Origin: Thermoleophilia bacterium
Lineage (GTDB): Bacteria > Actinomycetota > Thermoleophilia > Gaiellales > Gaiellaceae
Assembly (NCBI GenBank): GCA_025936595.1
Contig: JAICTB010000084.1
Coordinates: forward strand, 1-8,701
Direction: 5' to 3'
Length of the DNA: 8,701 nucleotides
Below are positions 6,020 to 8,701 of the stretch, piece by piece. Each line of letters opens with the position of its first letter. Position 1 is the first letter of the stretch. The notes below the pieces were generated by a model. That model searched no databases. It was not told where the DNA came from and saw nothing but the letters and a program-made list of their open reading frames with translations. Made by a program: the position numbers and the translations under genes.

Positions 6020-7141
6020 GTGCGCGCTCGGCTCGCCGCCGCTCTTGGCTTTCGACCCAACCTGGTGGTGGTCGATCGGGCGCTGGCGTCGCTTCTGGCG
6101 GTCGACGCCGCGCTGGAGGCGCTCGTCGGCAGCGACAGCGGGCATGGTGTTGCGCTCCTGCTCGCGGGGACCGGCCTAACGCTGCCGATCGCGCTCCGCC
6201 GCCGCTACCCGACCCTCGTCGGCGCAGGCGTGCCCGTGCTCGGCGCGCTGGTGCACGCCCTCTGGGACCCGCAGGCGATCGCCTACCCACTCGCCGAATT
6301 CTGCGCGCTGTACGCGCTCGCGGCCTGGACGCCGACCCGGCGCTTTCTCTACGGCAGCGCCGCCTTCGCCGCGGCGGCACTCACACCCGTCCATGGAAGC
6401 GACCTGGCGGGCGGCCTGGGCTTCGCGAGCGTTGCGCTGGTGGTCATGTTCCTTGTCCGCCGCATCCTCGGCGACCGTGAGCGGCGCGCCACGCTCGCCG
6501 AGCGGGAGCGCGACGTTGCAACGCGCGAGGCCGTGGTGGAGGAGCGGGCGCGGATCGCGCGCGAGCTCCACGACGCGATCGCGCACCACGTCTCTCTGAT
6601 GGTCGTCCAGGCCGGAGCCGAGCGACGCACCCTCGACGGGCGAGATGGATCCACGCGCGAGGTGCTGCAAACGATCGAGCAAACCGGCCGCGGCGCCCTC
6701 ACCGAGATGCGCCGGCTCGTCGGCATGCTGCGAAGCTCCGACGGCGACCCGCTCGCACCCCAGCCTTCACTTGCCGAGCTCCCCCGCCTCGCCGCGCAGG
6801 TGTCCGAGGCCGGATTGCCGGTCGAGCTCGAGATCGAGGGAGAGCGGCGCGAGCTGCCGCTCGGCATCGAGCTCTCCGCCTACCGGATCGTCCAGGAGGC
6901 GCTCACGAATGCGCTGAAGCACGCCGGCGACGCGCGGGCGTTGGTCCGCGTTCGCTACGCGCCCGACCAGCTCGAGCTCGAGGTCGTCGACAACGGCAGT
7001 GACCCGGTGGCACCCGTGGCCGGCGGCGGGCACGGCCTGATCGGGATGCGGGAGCGCGTCGCGCTCTACGGCGGCCGCTTCGACGCCGGGCGTCGCGGCG
7101 ACCATGGCTTCACCGTCCGCGTCGTGCTCCCGATCCGATGA
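6020..7141 (+). CDS. NarL-family (HisKA_3) sensor histidine kinase
   Basis: From GTG 6020 the protein has 373 residues. Residues ~15-150 hold about five to six membrane helices with only short loops, so sensing is likely within or near the membrane. A short coiled linker (GDRERRATLAERERDVATREAVVEE) leads to the dimerisation/phosphoacceptor domain ERARIARELHDAIAHHVSLMVVQAGAERR, where His184 of RELHD is the phosphorylation site. The HATPase_c domain follows with the N box QEALTNALKHA (292-302), DNG (324-326) and the glycine-rich GGGHGLIGMRERVALYGG (335-352). All catalytic motifs are intact. The partner is the response regulator that follows with a 4-nt ATGA overlap. The start is uncertain: ATG 5984 would add 12 residues, but it has no ribosome binding site and coincides with a -35 element, so I prefer the leaderless GTG 6020. 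The signal is unknown; many such pairs in actinobacteria respond to membrane-active drugs or envelope stress. Confidence 0.9.
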   Translation: MRARLAAALGFRPNLVVVDRALASLLAVDAALEALVGSDSGHGVALLLAGTGLTLPIALRRRYPTLVGAGVPVLGALVHALWDPQAIAYPLAEFCALYALAAWTPTRRFLYGSAAFAAAALTPVHGSDLAGGLGFASVALVVMFLVRRILGDRERRATLAERERDVATREAVVEERARIARELHDAIAHHVSLMVVQAGAERRTLDGRDGSTREVLQTIEQTGRGALTEMRRLVGMLRSSDGDPLAPQPSLAELPRLAAQVSEAGLPVELEIEGERRELPLGIELSAYRIVQEALTNALKHAGDARALVRVRYAPDQLELEVVDNGSDPVAPVAGGGHGLIGMRERVALYGGRFDAGRRGDHGFTVRVVLPIR

Positions 7142-7821
7142 CCGGCGTCCTCATCTGCGACGACCAGGCGCTCGTCAGGGTCGGCCTGCGCAAGATTCTC
7201 GAGGCCGAGCCGGAGCTCACGGTTGTCGGCGAGGCTGCAGACGGCGAGGACGGCGTCGCCGCCGCGCGCCGCTTGCGGCCCGACGTCGTGCTGATGGACA
7301 TCCGCATGCCCGTCCTGGATGGGATCGAGGCAACCCGTCGGATCGTGCACGACCGGGCCTCGACGCGTGTGCTGATCCTGACCACGTTCGGGCTCGACGA
7401 ATACGTCTACGACGCTCTCCGCTCCGGCGCCTCCGGGTTCATGCTCAAGGACGCCCCGCCGGAGGAGATCGCCGCCGCCGTCCGCATCGTCGCCGCCGGC
7501 GAGGCGCTCCTCGCGCCGGCCGTCACCCGCGCGGTCATCGACGAGTTCGCACGCCGTGAGCCGGTAGCGCCGCCGAAGCAGCCGCCGGCGCTCGCCGAGC
7601 TCACGCCGCGCGAGCGGGAGGTGCTCCAACTGCTCGCCCGCGGCCGCTCCAACGCCGAGATCTGCGATGAATTGGTCGTCAGCGAAGCGACCGCCAAGAC
7701 ACACGTCGCTCGGATCCTGCAGAAGCTCGACCTGCGCGACCGCGTCCAGGCCGTCATCTACGCCTACGAATCCGGTCTCGTCTCACCGGGAGCACAGCAC
7801 GAACGCCCGGTCGCCGGCTAG
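7138..7821 (+). CDS. NarL/FixJ-type response regulator with LuxR DNA-binding domain
   Basis: This 227-residue protein has a receiver domain at ~3-120 and a LuxR-type helix-turn-helix at ~153-212. In the receiver, Asp8-Asp9 (CDDQ) bind magnesium, Asp54 (VVLMDIRMPV) accepts the phosphate, Thr82/Thr83 (ILTTF) and Lys104 (MLKDAPP) complete the active site. The DNA-binding part reads LTPREREVLQLLARGRSNAEICDELVVSEATAKTHVARILQKLDLRDRVQAVIYAYESG, a complete GerE/LuxR four-helix unit. The linker (139-152) is Pro-rich. Its ATG overlaps the kinase stop as ATGA and has no Shine-Dalgarno site, so it is probably translated by coupling. Targets are unknown; the 18-bp palindrome before the kinase gene and the promoter of the convergent ABC exporter operon are candidates. 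The stop shares CTAG with the stop of the reverse-strand permease gene. Confidence 0.95.
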   Translation: MTGVLICDDQALVRVGLRKILEAEPELTVVGEAADGEDGVAAARRLRPDVVLMDIRMPVLDGIEATRRIVHDRASTRVLILTTFGLDEYVYDALRSGASGFMLKDAPPEEIAAAVRIVAAGEALLAPAVTRAVIDEFARREPVAPPKQPPALAELTPREREVLQLLARGRSNAEICDELVVSEATAKTHVARILQKLDLRDRVQAVIYAYESGLVSPGAQHERPVAG

Positions 7822-8603
7822 AAACGGTCGAGGCTGCCCGCCTGGCGGGCGGAGCGTTCGAAGTAGCGCAGCATCGCGACGCCGACGACGAAGTACACGA
7901 TCCCGATCAGCGCTTCCGTCCCGACCGTCGGGAGCACATCGCCGAGCGTGGCTCCGGCGGCGAGCGCTCTCGCGGCGCGAATGCCGTGGGTCAGCGGGAT
8001 GTAGTCGGCGAGCGTCTGCAGACCCGTGGGGAGACGGGCGAGCGGGACGTTGGCACCGGTGACGAGGAGGAACGCGCCGGAGAGCGTGTCGGCGAACATG
8101 CTGATCGAGCGTGTGCGGAAGGCGAGTGAGCCGATGCACAGACCGAGGCCGGCGCAGGCGAAGCACGAGGCGAGGAGCGCGACCGCGATTCCTGCGAGCC
8201 GGACCGACGGGATGTGAAGGTGGATCATCGCTGCGGCGAGCCCATAGGAGAGCGCGGCGACGACGAACCCATTCACGATCGCCGGCAGCGCGCGTCCGAG
8301 GAACAGCGCAAGCCGGCTGGCCGGTGAGGCGAGGAGCATCGGTAGCGTCTGGTAGCGGCGCTCGCCTCCGATCGACTGCCCCATCCCGAACATGCCGGCG
8401 ACGGAGGCCGCGACGAACGCGTTGCCGACGAGGAAGAAGGTGTCGTTCGCGGCGTTCGCCGCACGTCCGAGGTAGACGAAGTACATGGTCTGGAAGACCG
8501 GGTAGGCGACCAGGATCGAGACGAACGCCCACGGGTTGAGCCAGTTGAACAGCGCCCGGTAGCTGGTCAGGCCTCCGGCGAAGAAGACGCGGAGGCTGTT
8601 CAC
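7818..8603 (-). CDS. ABC-2 type transporter permease
   Basis: From GTG 8603 the protein has 261 residues, the usual length of an ABC-2 permease. It shows about six membrane helices: 24-45, 56-75, 105-125, 136-161, 169-187 and 228-247. Family features are the cytoplasmic ERRYQTLPMLLASPASRLALFLGRALPA stretch (81-108), matching the E-x(3)-TL-x(2)-LLASP coupling-helix signature, and ADYIPLTHGIRAARAL (199-214) before the last helix, matching the 'P.tyg/hg..alR' motif of drug and polysaccharide exporters. It needs a separate ATPase, expected upstream outside the window. The GTG overlaps the stop of the preceding gene as GTGA, and there is no Shine-Dalgarno site, indicating coupling. The frame continues open upstream to 8699, but that part is out of character with the family and overlaps the neighbouring gene, so the GTG is chosen. 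Substrate unknown, probably a drug or lipid. Confidence 0.88.
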   Translation of the reverse strand: MNSLRVFFAGGLTSYRALFNWLNPWAFVSILVAYPVFQTMYFVYLGRAANAANDTFFLVGNAFVAASVAGMFGMGQSIGGERRYQTLPMLLASPASRLALFLGRALPAIVNGFVVAALSYGLAAAMIHLHIPSVRLAGIAVALLASCFACAGLGLCIGSLAFRTRSISMFADTLSGAFLLVTGANVPLARLPTGLQTLADYIPLTHGIRAARALAAGATLGDVLPTVGTEALIGIVYFVVGVAMLRYFERSARQAGSLDRF

Positions 8604-8701
8604 GCGAGCTTGAGGGTCGCGCGGTCGCGGGCCAGGTGCTCGAAGAACGCGAGGCACGGGATCGCGATCAGGATGTAGACGGCGCTCAGGCCGAAGCACA
8701 C
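8600..8701 (-). CDS. Second ABC-2 type permease, C-terminal fragment (5' end outside window)
   Basis: On the reverse strand, bases 8701 to 8600 encode 33 residues ending at a TGA: VCFGLSAVYILIAIPCLAFF, then EHLARDRATLKLA. One hydrophobic helix is followed by a short basic cytoplasmic tail beginning FFEHLARDRATL. This is how the last helix of ABC-2 permeases ends; the gene downstream ends similarly in MLRYFERSARQAGSL, which suggests the two are paralogous halves of one exporter. The stop overlaps the GTG of the next gene as GTGA. The fragment is too short for a certain family call, but context and tail similarity support it. Confidence 0.65.
   Translation of the reverse strand: MCFGLSAVYILIAIPCLAFFEHLARDRATLKLA

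Noticed and set aside
8604..8699. N-terminal extension of the ABC-2 permease to 8699
   Set aside because: The added residues are Arg/Pro-rich, unlike an ABC-2 N-terminus, and overlap the convincing C-terminus of the upstream permease; the GTG at 8603 with GTGA overlap is better.

Overview
The window is very GC-rich, with compact, mostly coding DNA, 4-nt gene overlaps, few Shine-Dalgarno sites and short-spaced hairpins without T-tracts. Together with an ANTAR-domain fragment and NarL-type two-component genes this suggests a high-GC actinobacterium. A deep-branching lineage such as Thermoleophilia is my guess from protein style; no marker gene confirms it. No RNA gene, insertion sequence, CRISPR array or origin is visible, and no gene-free stretch reaches 300 bases (the longest is 1303-1514).

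Layout, left to right. (1) 2-175 (+): C-terminal end of an ANTAR RNA-binding antiterminator, followed by a hairpin. (2) 217-1302 (-): polytopic membrane protein of the LPG-synthase-TM/flippase-like family. (3) 1515-1829 (+): small ABM-like alpha/beta protein, ended by a perfect 12-bp hairpin that also serves the convergent (4) DUF488 gene, 1895-2413 (-). (5) Divergent from DUF488, 2469-5101 (+) is a two-gene operon: a six-helix cytochrome-b-type membrane domain fused to a YedY/sulfite-oxidase-type molybdopterin domain, then, overlapping by TTGA, a strikingly short MFS transporter that seems to lack about four to five central helices in frame. (6) 5190-5846 (-): unrecognised multi-helix membrane protein with a strong ribosome binding site. 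(7) 5984/6020-7821 (+): NarL-type sensor kinase and LuxR-type response regulator, overlapping by ATGA, behind a clear promoter with an 18-bp palindrome on its -35 element. (8) 7818-8701 (-): two ABC-2 permeases overlapping by GTGA, the upstream one cut by the window edge. They converge on the response regulator so tightly that the two stop codons share a palindromic CTAG.

How the genes may work together. The Moco-cytochrome b fusion probably passes electrons between the quinone pool and an unknown S- or N-oxide-type substrate, and the coupled MFS protein may move a related compound. The two-component pair and the convergent ABC-2 exporter genes resemble the common actinobacterial pairing of a NarL-family system with a drug or lipid exporter, but regulation of one by the other is inference. 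The points most worth checking are the shortened MFS protein, the Moco-cytochrome b fusion without a Tat signal, and the palindrome/leaderless promoter of the kinase gene.
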